Positions 50,305 to 59,618 of a DNA stretch of 64,000 bases are shown piece after piece. Below the pieces are notes generated by a model that saw only the letters and a list, made by a program, of their open reading frames with translations, was not told the origin of the DNA and ran no database searches. The position numbers were made by a program, and so were the translations under genes. Where the stretch lies: positions 1 to 64,000 of the forward strand of contig CALWPY010000005.1 in the NCBI GenBank assembly GCA_944383545.1. The letters run 5' to 3'. This stretch comes from an uncultured Lachnospiraceae bacterium (lineage in GTDB: Bacteria; Bacillota; Clostridia; Lachnospirales; Lachnospiraceae). Position 1 is the stretch's first letter; each line of letters opens with the position of its first letter.

Positions 50305-51711
50305 CTATCCTATACTTCCAATCATTTCAAGACGTATAAGATTATTCATTTCAACAGCATATTCCAGAGGAAGTTCCTTTGATACGTTGTCTGCAAAGCC
50401 ACTTACGATAAGGGCTTTCGCATCCTCTTCCGGTATTCCTCTTGACATAAGGTAAAATACTGCTTCGTCACTTATTCTTCCTATCTTTGCCTCATGTCCT
50501 ATATCAGCGTCCTGAGTTCTTATATCCATTGCAGGAATAGTATCAGAACGTGATTCAGAATCCAACATAAGAGACTGACATGAAACAGCAGATTTACTCT
50601 TTGGAGCATTTTTTGTTACAACCACTGAACTTCTGAATGTGCTTATTCCGCCGCCCTTTGATATGGACCTTGTATTAACAAATGAAGTAGTTTCGGGTGC
50701 ATTATGCACTACCTTTGTTCCGGTATCTAAGTTCTGTCCCTTTCCCGCAAAGGTTATTCCCGTAAATTCAGACCTTGCGCCCTTTCCGTTTAATACACTC
50801 ATAGGGTAAAGGTAGGATACATGGGAGCCGAATGAGCCTGATACCCACTCGATTGTTCCGCCCTCTTCAACCTTTGCCCTCTTTGTATTCAGGTTGTACA
50901 TGTTTTTCGACCAGTTTTCTATAGTTGAATATCTGAGTTTTGCATTTTTTCCTACAAAAAGCTCAACACAACCCGCATGAAGATTAGCCACATTATATTT
51001 TGGAGCCGAACAGCCCTCTATAAAATGCAGATAGGCTCCTTCATCAACAATAATAAGTGTATGCTCAAACTGTCCCGCACCCGGTGCATTCAGTCTGAAA
51101 TATGACTGAAGCGGGATTTCAACCGATACGCCCGGCGGTACATAAACAAATGAGCCTCCCGACCATACAGCGCCATGCAGGGCGGCAAATTTATGGTCCG
51201 TAGGCGGCACGAGCTTCATAAAATGCTCTTTAATCATTTCAGCATACTCGCCTCTTAATGCACTTTCCAAATCAGTATAAATAACTCCCTGTGCAGCGAC
51301 CTCTTCCCTTACATTGTGGTATACAAGTTCAGAATCATACTGAGCGCCCACACCGGCAAGAGATTCTCTTTCTGCCTTCGGAATACCCAGTCTTTCAAAG
51401 GTTTCTTTTATCTCCTCCGGCACTTCTGACCATTTTGCACTCATATGGGTATTCGGCCTTACATAGGTTACAATTTCATCCATATTAAGTCCTTCTATGG
51501 ATGGTCCCCAGTCCGGGACCTGCAATTTATTATATATTTCCAAAGATTTTAACCTGAATTCTCTCATCCACTCAGGGTCATTTTTTTCTGAAGAAATCTG
51601 CTCCACAATTTTTGTTGTAAGTCCTTCCTCCAGTTTATATGAATCCTTATCTTCGTTTTTTATATCATAAATACTTCTGTTAACATCTTCAACGTAAGTC
51701 TTCTCTCTCAT
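50305..51711 (-). CDS. sufB: Fe-S cluster scaffold subunit SufB
   Basis: The 468-residue protein shows SufB hallmarks: PDWGPSIEGLNMDEIVTYVRP, HGAVWSGGSFVYVPPGVSVEIPLQSYFR (in pieces), EGCSAPKYNVANLHAGCVELFV with conserved cysteines, and DIGHEAKIGRISDEAVFYLMSRGIPEEDA. It forms the SufBC2D scaffold on which clusters are built. Its start touches the last base of the sufC stop codon (one-base overlap), so the operon is tightly coupled. Confidence 0.96.
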   Translation of the reverse strand: MREKTYVEDVNRSIYDIKNEDKDSYKLEEGLTTKIVEQISSEKNDPEWMREFRLKSLEIYNKLQVPDWGPSIEGLNMDEIVTYVRPNTHMSAKWSEVPEEIKETFERLGIPKAERESLAGVGAQYDSELVYHNVREEVAAQGVIYTDLESALRGEYAEMIKEHFMKLVPPTDHKFAALHGAVWSGGSFVYVPPGVSVEIPLQSYFRLNAPGAGQFEHTLIIVDEGAYLHFIEGCSAPKYNVANLHAGCVELFVGKNAKLRYSTIENWSKNMYNLNTKRAKVEEGGTIEWVSGSFGSHVSYLYPMSVLNGKGARSEFTGITFAGKGQNLDTGTKVVHNAPETTSFVNTRSISKGGGISTFRSSVVVTKNAPKSKSAVSCQSLMLDSESRSDTIPAMDIRTQDADIGHEAKIGRISDEAVFYLMSRGIPEEDAKALIVSGFADNVSKELPLEYAVEMNNLIRLEMIGSIG

Positions 51712-52472
51712 TACTGCTCCCTTCTGTCCGGCTGCTCATACTTTTCAAAACCACGAGCATTTATTTCCTCTATCAGAGACGCATCTCCTGTTTCCACTAT
51801 TTTTCCGTCAACTATTATGTGAGTATAATCTACATTCAGAGATTCCAAAATTCTTGTACTGTGAGTAATTATGATAAGTGACCTCTTCTTATCCTTTCTG
51901 AACTCCTCAACTCCCTTTGATACAGTTCTTACCGCATCTACATCAAGTCCTGAATCCGTTTCATCAAGTATTGCAAGCGTAGGTTTAAGCATGAGAAGCT
52001 GAAGTATTTCAGCCTTTTTCTTTTCACCGCCCGAAAAGCCTACATTTAAATCTCTTTCGGCATAGGACTCGTCCATCTGAAGAATGTCCATAGCCTGCTT
52101 CATTTCTCTTTTAAAATCCCAGAGTTTAATTCTCTTTCCTGTTCTGTGCTCCATTGCACTTCTTATAAAGTTTCCGAGAGACACCCCCGGTACCTCGAGA
52201 GGATTCTGAAAGGACATATAAATACCTTTTGCCGCACGCTTATCAGCAGAGAGAGAAACTATACTCTCTCCGTCAAATATAATGTCCCCTCCGTCCACTA
52301 TATACTTTGGGTTACCCATAAGTGCATTTCCCAATGTGGATTTACCTGCACCGTTAGGTCCCATAATTACATGAGTTTCACCCATATTTACTTCCAAATC
52401 TATTCCATGAAGAATTTTCTTATCTTCTACACTTACTGATAAATTATTTATCTGTAATAATTTCTCCTGCAT
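51711..52472 (-). CDS. sufC: Fe-S cluster assembly ATPase SufC
   Basis: The 253-residue ABC-type ATPase has Walker A (IMGPNGAGKSTLGNAL), the SufC-typical YMSFQNPLEVPGVS Q-loop, the signature LNVGFSGGEKKKAEIL, Walker B (LAILDETDSGLDVDAV) and the H-loop (IITHSTRIL). It powers the SufBCD scaffold. It is the first gene of the suf operon behind a near-consensus promoter. Confidence 0.96.
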   Translation of the reverse strand: MQEKLLQINNLSVSVEDKKILHGIDLEVNMGETHVIMGPNGAGKSTLGNALMGNPKYIVDGGDIIFDGESIVSLSADKRAAKGIYMSFQNPLEVPGVSLGNFIRSAMEHRTGKRIKLWDFKREMKQAMDILQMDESYAERDLNVGFSGGEKKKAEILQLLMLKPTLAILDETDSGLDVDAVRTVSKGVEEFRKDKKRSLIIITHSTRILESLNVDYTHIIVDGKIVETGDASLIEEINARGFEKYEQPDRREQ

Positions 52473-52534
52473 TTTAATATTTCCTCCATTCTCTGTAATG
52501 CGTAAAATCTTTGCACTTGCAGACTATCTTCCTT

Positions 52535-52563
52535 ATTATATGCCTACGTTTTAATTTATTCAA
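52535..52563 (-). promoter_or_regulatory. Promoter of the suf operon
   Basis: On the minus strand TTGAAT (52563-52558), 17 bases, TATAAT (52540-52535). Confidence 0.75.
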
Positions 52564-52566
52564 TAG

Positions 52567-52591
52567 AAATCCTAGAATTTTGCTAGGATTT
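52567..52591. promoter_or_regulatory. Palindrome next to the suf promoter
   Basis: AAATCCTAG-aattttg-CTAGGATTT is a perfect 9-bp inverted repeat lying three bases upstream of the suf -35 box. On the plus strand it is followed by T5, so it could be a plus-strand terminator, but no plus-strand gene precedes it. An operator for an Fe-S-responsive (Rrf2-like) regulator is an alternative. Confidence 0.4.
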
Positions 52592-52698
52592 TTTTGCCAC
52601 TTTCATTATTAATGGTGAAATTGACAAAATATTTTATTTACTTGCATTTTTTTATGTGATACAGTTATTTATGATTTGAAAATATATAGGAGTTTTTT

Positions 52699-53289
52699 AT
52701 GGAACATAATTTTTTTGCTACAATATCGCGTATGAAATACATTGAGCGATGGTCGCTTATGAGAAATTCGAGACCTGAAAATATCAGTGAACATTCACTT
52801 GAGGTGGGAATGATTGCTCACGCGCTTGCCGTAATCGGCAATGTAAGATATGGAAAGAATTTAAATACAGAACAGGCAGCCCTTATGGGAATGTACCACG
52901 ATGCGTCTGAAATAATTACAGGCGACATGCCTACACCTGTAAAATATTTTAATGACGATATTAAGAATGCCTTTAAGTCTATTGAAGGAATTGCAGTTGA
53001 CAGGCTTCTTCAGCAGTTACCAGAAGATTTACGTCCTGCTTATGCGGATATACTGCATGAGACCACAGAAGACAAATACCTTTTAAAGCTTATCAAGGCG
53101 GCAGATAAGCTATCGGCCCTAATAAAATGTATAGAAGAAGAAAATTCAGGAAATACAGAGTTTAAAACTGCAAAAGAATCCACGGAAAAAATCATAGAGA
53201 GCATGTGCAGAGAATATCCCGAAGTGGATGATTTTGTGCGTGAATTTATTCCTTCATACGGAAAAACACTCGATGAGCTAAACAGATAG
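52699..53289 (+). CDS. yfbR: YfbR-like 5'-deoxynucleotidase (HD domain)
   Basis: The 196-residue HD-domain protein has the YfbR pattern MKYIERWSLMRNSRPENISEHSLEVGMIAHALA, seen as RPENISEHS (first metal His), MGMYHDASEIITGDMPTPVKY (HD pair and loop) and LIKAADKLSALIKCIEE (distal Asp). YfbR hydrolyses deoxynucleoside 5'-monophosphates and helps balance dNTP pools. It stands alone between suf and glt operons, with AGGAG and its own terminator. Confidence 0.93.
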   Translation: MEHNFFATISRMKYIERWSLMRNSRPENISEHSLEVGMIAHALAVIGNVRYGKNLNTEQAALMGMYHDASEIITGDMPTPVKYFNDDIKNAFKSIEGIAVDRLLQQLPEDLRPAYADILHETTEDKYLLKLIKAADKLSALIKCIEEENSGNTEFKTAKESTEKIIESMCREYPEVDDFVREFIPSYGKTLDELNR

Positions 53290-53314
53290 AAAACAAATCA
53301 ACTGCTTATGCAGA

Positions 53315-53364
53315 AAGAGCCATAATCTCAGTTAATATACTAACTGAAATTATGGCTCTTTTGC
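53315..53364 (+). terminator. Terminator between yfbR and gltD (bidirectional)
   Basis: A ~20-bp stem AAGAGCCATAATCTCAGTTA (53315-53334) with TAACTGAAATTATGGCTCTT (53341-53360), then TT. It lies between convergent genes and serves both. Confidence 0.85.
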
Positions 53365-53380
53365 ATACACAATATATTTT

Positions 53381-54943
53381 TTAATTCAAGTTCGAGTATC
53401 CAAGAAGCTTTGCATCCACCTCTATTGCCGCCTCACGTCCTTCATGGATTGCCCAGACGACAAGTGACTGGCCTCTTCTCATGTCTCCACAGGCGTATAC
53501 CTTGTCAACATTGGTATCATACTTATCAGGCTCAGTATTTACGTTTGTACGCTGGTTTAATTCAACTCCGAAGGCATCTGCAACATACTTCTGCGCTCCC
53601 AGAAATCCTGCCGCAATAAGGACTATGTCACACTCAATGACAAACTCACTGTCAGGCACCTCGGTCATATTCATTCTGCCCGTTTCAGGGTCCTTTTCCC
53701 AGTTAAGCTTTATGCATTTTGCGGCACAAACATTCCCTTCTTCATTTTTTATAAACTCTTTAACGGTAGTTTTATAGATTCTAGGGTCTTCGCCAAATAC
53801 AGCGATTGCTTCCTCCTGGCCGTAATCTGTCTTTAAGACCTTAGGCCACTCAGGCCAAGGGTTATTATCTGCTCTTTCCACAGGCGGCTTAGGCATCATT
53901 TCAAGCTGTGTTACAGCTTGTGCACCCTGTCTTATGGCAGTTCCGACACAGTCATTACCCGTATCTCCACCACCTATGATAAGTACCTTTTTACCTTCGG
54001 CACTTACATATTTACCGTCTTCAAAATTTGAATTAAGTAAACTCTTTGTAGTGGTTTTAAGATAATCAACTGCATAATATATGCCTTTTGCTTCTCTTCC
54101 CGGAACATTTATGTTTCTTGGATTTGATGCGCCGCATGCAAGTATTACCGCATCATATTCGGAAAGCAGTTTTTCAGGCTTTACGTATTTCAGCTTTCCG
54201 TCATTTAAGTATGCATCCATTACATCTCCTTCGGCAACGGTTGAAGGAGCCTTGCCCTTTGCCCCGCCTACCTCAGTGCTTGTAACGAATTCAATTCCGC
54301 TTTTCTTAAGATATTCAACCTTTCTATCAATAACATCTTTTTCAAGCTTCATATTAGGAATTCCGTACATAAGAAGTCCGCCTATACGGTCACTTCTCTC
54401 AAATACGGTTACAGAATGGCCTCTCTTATTCAGTTGGTCTGCCGCTGCAAGTCCTGCCGGACCTGAGCCAATAACGGCAACCTTCTTTCCTGTTCTTACC
54501 TTAGGAGGCTCGCATGGTACAAGTCCCTTTTCATATGCATTTTCAATTATGCATCTTTCATTCTCCTTGGTTGCAACCGGGTCTCCGTTTATATTGCAGG
54601 TACATGCAGCCTCGCATAATGCCGGACATACCCTGCTTGTAAATTCAGGAAAATTATTTGTCTTACTGAGACGCAAATATGCTTCAGAGAGATTTCCCAT
54701 GTATACCAGATTATTCCACTCAGGCACAAGATTGTTAAGAGGGCATCCTGATGCCATTCCTGCTATCATTTTTCCATACTGACAGAATGGCACACCGCAG
54801 TCCATACATCTTGCTCCCTGCTTTTTCTGCTCCTCAAAGGAAAGAGGAATATGGAACTCATTGAAGTTTTTGATTCTTGTCTTAGGTGCTATTTCCTTAC
54901 TGGTCTTTCTCTCATAATCTAAAAATCCTGTTGGTTTTCCCAT
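53381..54943 (-). CDS. gltD: Glutamate synthase (NADPH) small chain
   Basis: The 520-residue flavoprotein carries the N-terminal 4Fe-4S cysteine sets (GARCMDCGVPFCQYGK, SGCPLNNLVP, RVCPALCEAACTCNINGDPV), FAD motif KKVAVIGSGPAGLAAADQL and NADPH motif KVLIIGGGDTGNDCVG. It delivers electrons from NADPH to the large subunit. The C-terminal KVYACGDMRRGQSLVVWAIHEGREAA is typical. It follows gltB by 16 bases in a two-gene operon. It is slightly longer than the ~490 usual, due to an extra loop near VTSTEVGGAKGKAPSTVAEG. Confidence 0.96.
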   Translation of the reverse strand: MGKPTGFLDYERKTSKEIAPKTRIKNFNEFHIPLSFEEQKKQGARCMDCGVPFCQYGKMIAGMASGCPLNNLVPEWNNLVYMGNLSEAYLRLSKTNNFPEFTSRVCPALCEAACTCNINGDPVATKENERCIIENAYEKGLVPCEPPKVRTGKKVAVIGSGPAGLAAADQLNKRGHSVTVFERSDRIGGLLMYGIPNMKLEKDVIDRKVEYLKKSGIEFVTSTEVGGAKGKAPSTVAEGDVMDAYLNDGKLKYVKPEKLLSEYDAVILACGASNPRNINVPGREAKGIYYAVDYLKTTTKSLLNSNFEDGKYVSAEGKKVLIIGGGDTGNDCVGTAIRQGAQAVTQLEMMPKPPVERADNNPWPEWPKVLKTDYGQEEAIAVFGEDPRIYKTTVKEFIKNEEGNVCAAKCIKLNWEKDPETGRMNMTEVPDSEFVIECDIVLIAAGFLGAQKYVADAFGVELNQRTNVNTEPDKYDTNVDKVYACGDMRRGQSLVVWAIHEGREAAIEVDAKLLGYSNLN

Positions 54944-54959
54944 TTATTCCATCTCCTCT

Positions 54960-57900
54960 CTACTTATTTTTAATGGCATAAAATGCTTCAATCATTGCCT
55001 GCTCACTGCTTAATCCCTTAACTTCCATCTGACCTATTGTGGAAATCATCTTCTTATAGTCATTAGGAATAATCTTTTTAAACTTAGGCAGATATTCTTC
55101 AAAGTTAGTAAGAATTTCCTTACCTAAACTTGAGTTTGTATATGCAACATGTTCCTTAATCATATCCTTAAGTTCCATTACATCGTATTTGTCAACGACT
55201 GCCTCAACGCCAACCATTGCCTTATTTAACTTGGTGTAAAGGTCGCTTTCCATATCCAGAACATAAGCTATACCACCGCTCATTCCGGCAGCAAAGTTCT
55301 TTCCGGTAGGTCCGAGAATTACAACTCTTCCTCCCGTCATGTACTCACAGCCGTGCTCGCCGACGCCTTCAACAACCGCATAGGCGCCTGAATTTCTGAC
55401 TGCAAATCTTTCACCTGCAACACCGTTTATAAATGCCTTTCCTGAAGTTGCTCCGTAAAGTGCAACATTACCTATTATAATGTTATCTTCAGGCTTATAT
55501 TTAATTCCGCTTGGCGGATATACTATAATCTTTCCGCCTGAAAGACCTTTTCCGAGATAATCGTTACTGTCTCCGACAAGCTCAAGAGTAAGTCCCTTAG
55601 GTATAAATGCACCGAAACTCTGTCCACCGCTACCGTTACACTTAACGATATATGTATCGTCATCCAGTGTATCGAAATACCTCTTAGTAATCTCTGCACC
55701 GAAAATAGTACCAAGAGAACGGTCCGTATTTTTGATGTCAATTTCAATACTCTTCTTTACACCCTTTTCAAGAGCAGGTCCAAGCTTCTTCATGAGTATG
55801 GTTTCATCAACTGTTTTCTCGAGCTCAAAATCGAAAAGATGCTTATGCTCATAGCTCATCTTGTTCTGTTCAGATTCCAGATAAGGATTTTCTATAATTC
55901 CGCTTAAATCAATATTTCTTCTCTTTGCCTCGTCAGAAGCCTTGATAAGGTCAGTTCTTCCTACAAGCTCATCTACAGTTCTCACTCCGAGCTTTGCCAT
56001 ATATTCTCTTAACTCTTCTGCTATAAACATCATAAAGTTTACAACATACTCAGGCTTACCCTTAAATCTCTTTCTTAATTCAGGATTCTGAGTTGCAACT
56101 CCGACAGGACATGTATCAAGATTACAGACCCTCATCATTACACATCCCATTGTAACAAGCGGAGCTGTTGCAAATCCGTATTCCTCAGCACCGAGAATTG
56201 CTGCTATGGCAACGTCACGTCCCGTCATAAGCTTTCCATCTGTCTCTAAGATAACTTTATTTCTAAGGTCATTCATAATAAGTGTCTGATGTGTCTCTGC
56301 AAGTCCAAGCTCCCAAGGAAGTCCTGCATGGTGGATTGAGCTTCTTGGTGCGGCACCTGTACCGCCGTCAAATCCCGAAACGAGGATAACCTGCGCTCCT
56401 GCCTTTGCAACACCTGCTGCAATAGTACCTACACCTGACTCTGAAACAAGCTTAACAGAAATTCTTGCATTTGTATTTGCATTCTTACAGTCATAAATAA
56501 GCTGTGCCAAATCTTCGATTGAATAGATGTCATGGTGAGGAGGTGGTGAAATAAGTCCTACACCCGGAGTTGAATGTCTGGTTTTTGCAACCCAAGGATA
56601 TACCTTTCCTCCGGGAAGGTGTCCTCCTTCTCCCGGCTTTGCTCCCTGTGCCATCTTAATCTGTATTTCTTCAGCACTCGTAAGATAACGTGAAGTAACA
56701 CCAAATCTTCCCGATGCAACCTGCTTAATCTTTGAACACTTATTAAGTCCGTCCTTTCCTACAGTAAGTCTTTCAAGACTTTCTCCACCTTCACCTGAAT
56801 TTGACTTACCGCCAATCATATTCATGGCAATAGCCATTGTTTCATGTGCTTCCTGTGAAATAGAGCCATAGGACATTGCGCCTGTCTTAAATCTCTTTAC
56901 TATTGATGATGCAGGCTCAACCTCTTCAATAGGAATTCCACCGTTTTCAGGATAGTTGAAATCCATGAGTCCTCTTAAATGGAAAGGTTTTTCCTCATCA
57001 TCAATGGCTGCCGTATATTGTTTAAATAAATCATAATTTCCTGTCCATGTAGCCTGCTGAAGAAGATGAATGGTATTAGGATTATAAAGGTGGTCTTCCT
57101 TATTACTTCTCATCTTATGGTCGCCTGTGCTTTCTAAAGCAAGGTTTGTATAAAGCCCCAGAGGGTCAAATGCTGTTGAATGAAGCTTCTCAACCTGACG
57201 TTCAATATCCTTTATACCTATACCTCCCACACGGCTTACAGTGTTGGTAAAATATCTCTTTACAAAATCATCATCAAGACCTACAGCTTCAAATATCTGT
57301 GAGCCCTGATATGACTGTATCGTTGAAATACCCATTTTTGAAGCAATTTTTACTATTCCGTGAATAATTGCCTGTGTATAGTCGTCCACTGCCGCATAAT
57401 AATCCTTATCCAGCATATGAGTATCAACAAGTTCCTTTATGGTATCAATCGCAAGATATGGATTAATTGCACATGCACCGTAGCCAAGAAGTGTTGCAAA
57501 GTGATGTACGTCTCTCGGCTCTGCACTTTCTATAATAAGAGCTACTGCTGTTCTCTTCTTTGTTCTTACCAGATGCTGCTGCATTGCAGATACGGCAAGA
57601 AGTGAAGGTATTGCCACATGGTTTTCATCCACGCCTCTGTCAGAAAGAATAAGTATATTTGTACCTTCCCTGTAAAGCTTATCTGCTTCAACGAAAAGTC
57701 TGTCAATAGCCTTTTCAAGTGATGTGTTCTTATAATAAGTTGTCGGAACGACACTTGCCTTAAAATACTCATTATTTAAGTTTTTGAGCTTAAGCATATC
57801 CGTATTTGTAAGAATAGGATTTTTAATCTTAAGCATACGGCAGTTTTCAGGCTTCTCCTCAAGTATATTACCCTCTCGTCCGAGATAAACCGATGTGGAT

Positions 57901-59510
57901 GTAACTACTTCCTCACGGATTGCATCAATAGGCGGATTTGTAACCTGCGCAAAAAGCTGATGGAAGTAATTAAACAAAGGCTTAATTTCATCTGAAAGAA
58001 GTGCAAGAGGTGTATCAGCTCCCATTGCCGCAATAGCCTCCGAGCCATTCTTTGCCATAGGAAGTATTGCATTATTATACTCCTCATATGTGTAACCAAA
58101 TGCCTTCTGAAGCCTTGCTCTTTCTTCTCCGTTAAGATATGGAACTCTCTCATTAGGAATTTTTATATCACTTAGATGCATGAGATTTGAGTCTATCCAT
58201 TCACCATAAGGCTGTGCTTCCGCATATTTATTTTTTAATTCTTCATCCGAAATAAGTCTTCCGTTTACAGTATCAACAAGGAGCATTTTACCCGGACGAA
58301 GTCTGTCCTTAAGTACAATATGAGAAGGGTCCAAATCTAAAACTCCTACCTCTGAGGAGAGAATGAGATGGTCATCATCAGTTATATAATAACGTGAAGG
58401 TCTGAGACCGTTTCTGTCCAATACTGCCCCCATGTAATCTCCGTCAGTGAAAAGAATTGAAGCAGGTCCGTCCCATGGCTCCATCATGGTAGCATAATAT
58501 TGATAGAAGTCCTTTTTAATCTGTGATATAGCCTTGTTTGACTCCCAAGGCTCAGGAATCATAATCATAACCGCAAGAGGAAGCGGCATTCCGTTCATTA
58601 CGAAAAATTCTAATGCATTATCCAGCCTTGCCGAATCAGAGCCGTCCGGGTCCAGTACAGGGGTTATTTTATGGAACTCTCCCTTAAAGTACTTGGAGTC
58701 CATTGTTTCCTCCCTTGCTATCATCTTATCCTCATTACCACGTATTGTATTTATCTCACCATTATGAACAAGGAATCTATATGGATGAGCTCTCAGCCAG
58801 CTAGGCGTTGTATTTGTAGAGAATCTGGAATGTACAAGTGCTATTGCAGACTCATAATCTTCGTCAAGAAGGTCAGTATAATAATTTCTTAACTGGTCTA
58901 CGAGGAACATTCCTTTATATACGATAGTTCTGCTTGAAAGCGAAGGAACGTATGTATCATCATTACTCTGTTCAAATACTCTTCTTACAATAAAAAGTTT
59001 TCTGTCAAAATCAAGACCTTCTTTTACATCATCAGGTTTTTTAACAAATCCCTGCATGATGCAAGGCATTACGTCAAGCGCCTTCTTTCCGAGTATTCCG
59101 GCATTTACAGGAACTTCTCTCCAACCTAAGAAGTCCATACCTTCCTTCTCTACAATTATCTCGAACATTTTCATTGCCTGCTTTCTGGCAAGCTCCTCCT
59201 GAGGGAAGAAAAACATACCTATACCGTATTCTCTTTCCCGTCCAAGTTCCATTCCAAGGTCTTTTGCTGCTTTCTTAAAAAATTTGTGTGAAATCTGAAG
59301 CAGTATACCTACACCGTCTCCGGTTTCACCTTCCGCATCCTTACCCGCTCTATGCTCAAGATTTTCTACAATCTTAAGTGCATTGCTCACTGTCTCATGA
59401 GATTTGATGCCCTTGATATTAACAACAGCGCCTATACCGCAGTTGTCATGTTCAAACCTTGGGTCATATAAGCCCTGCTTTGCTTTAGAAGCATTTTCGC
59501 TTAAAACCAT
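54960..59510 (-). CDS. gltB: Glutamate synthase large chain
   Basis: The 1516-residue enzyme converts glutamine and 2-oxoglutarate into two glutamates. Domains in order: class II amidotransferase with the nucleophile in HDNCGIGAVVN (the residues before it should be removed on maturation), the central domain, the FMN synthase domain with GGKSNSGEGGE, LPGGKVYPWVAK and SGFDGGTGAAPRSS, the 3Fe-4S cysteines in CVMMRVCNLDTCPVGVATQN, and the C-terminal beta-helix (ATSGKAFINGVAGERFAVRNSG). All are intact. It forms an operon with gltD, transcribed from a good promoter with a repeat-containing upstream site. Confidence 0.97.
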   Translation of the reverse strand: MVLSENASKAKQGLYDPRFEHDNCGIGAVVNIKGIKSHETVSNALKIVENLEHRAGKDAEGETGDGVGILLQISHKFFKKAAKDLGMELGREREYGIGMFFFPQEELARKQAMKMFEIIVEKEGMDFLGWREVPVNAGILGKKALDVMPCIMQGFVKKPDDVKEGLDFDRKLFIVRRVFEQSNDDTYVPSLSSRTIVYKGMFLVDQLRNYYTDLLDEDYESAIALVHSRFSTNTTPSWLRAHPYRFLVHNGEINTIRGNEDKMIAREETMDSKYFKGEFHKITPVLDPDGSDSARLDNALEFFVMNGMPLPLAVMIMIPEPWESNKAISQIKKDFYQYYATMMEPWDGPASILFTDGDYMGAVLDRNGLRPSRYYITDDDHLILSSEVGVLDLDPSHIVLKDRLRPGKMLLVDTVNGRLISDEELKNKYAEAQPYGEWIDSNLMHLSDIKIPNERVPYLNGEERARLQKAFGYTYEEYNNAILPMAKNGSEAIAAMGADTPLALLSDEIKPLFNYFHQLFAQVTNPPIDAIREEVVTSTSVYLGREGNILEEKPENCRMLKIKNPILTNTDMLKLKNLNNEYFKASVVPTTYYKNTSLEKAIDRLFVEADKLYREGTNILILSDRGVDENHVAIPSLLAVSAMQQHLVRTKKRTAVALIIESAEPRDVHHFATLLGYGACAINPYLAIDTIKELVDTHMLDKDYYAAVDDYTQAIIHGIVKIASKMGISTIQSYQGSQIFEAVGLDDDFVKRYFTNTVSRVGGIGIKDIERQVEKLHSTAFDPLGLYTNLALESTGDHKMRSNKEDHLYNPNTIHLLQQATWTGNYDLFKQYTAAIDDEEKPFHLRGLMDFNYPENGGIPIEEVEPASSIVKRFKTGAMSYGSISQEAHETMAIAMNMIGGKSNSGEGGESLERLTVGKDGLNKCSKIKQVASGRFGVTSRYLTSAEEIQIKMAQGAKPGEGGHLPGGKVYPWVAKTRHSTPGVGLISPPPHHDIYSIEDLAQLIYDCKNANTNARISVKLVSESGVGTIAAGVAKAGAQVILVSGFDGGTGAAPRSSIHHAGLPWELGLAETHQTLIMNDLRNKVILETDGKLMTGRDVAIAAILGAEEYGFATAPLVTMGCVMMRVCNLDTCPVGVATQNPELRKRFKGKPEYVVNFMMFIAEELREYMAKLGVRTVDELVGRTDLIKASDEAKRRNIDLSGIIENPYLESEQNKMSYEHKHLFDFELEKTVDETILMKKLGPALEKGVKKSIEIDIKNTDRSLGTIFGAEITKRYFDTLDDDTYIVKCNGSGGQSFGAFIPKGLTLELVGDSNDYLGKGLSGGKIIVYPPSGIKYKPEDNIIIGNVALYGATSGKAFINGVAGERFAVRNSGAYAVVEGVGEHGCEYMTGGRVVILGPTGKNFAAGMSGGIAYVLDMESDLYTKLNKAMVGVEAVVDKYDVMELKDMIKEHVAYTNSSLGKEILTNFEEYLPKFKKIIPNDYKKMISTIGQMEVKGLSSEQAMIEAFYAIKNK

Positions 59511-59542
59511 ATCCGCTAATATCCTTTCTTTCTTTTTTTGAC

Positions 59543-59571
59543 ATCATACCTCAAATTATAGAATTTGTAAA
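59543..59571 (-). promoter_or_regulatory. Promoter of gltBD
   Basis: On the minus strand TTTACA (59571-59566), 17 bases, TATGAT (59548-59543). Confidence 0.7.
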
Positions 59572-59587
59572 TAGAAAATTTTTGTAA

Positions 59588-59608
59588 ATTGTCAGACAGT
59601 CAGACAAT
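59588..59608. promoter_or_regulatory. Repeat-palindrome upstream of the gltB promoter, candidate regulator site
   Basis: ATTGTC-AGACAGTCA-GACAAT has inverted ends (ATTGTC/GACAAT) and an internal tandem direct repeat (GTCAGACA twice), 17 bases upstream of the -35 box. The position suits an activator, for instance a nitrogen regulator; which one is unknown. Confidence 0.45.
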
Positions 59609-59618
59609 TAATGTATTT

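Noticed and set aside
52567..52596. Plus-strand terminator upstream of yfbR
   Set aside because: The hairpin plus T-run has terminator form, but there is no plus-strand gene ahead of it; an operator for suf or a structural role is at least as likely, so it was listed as a regulatory palindrome.
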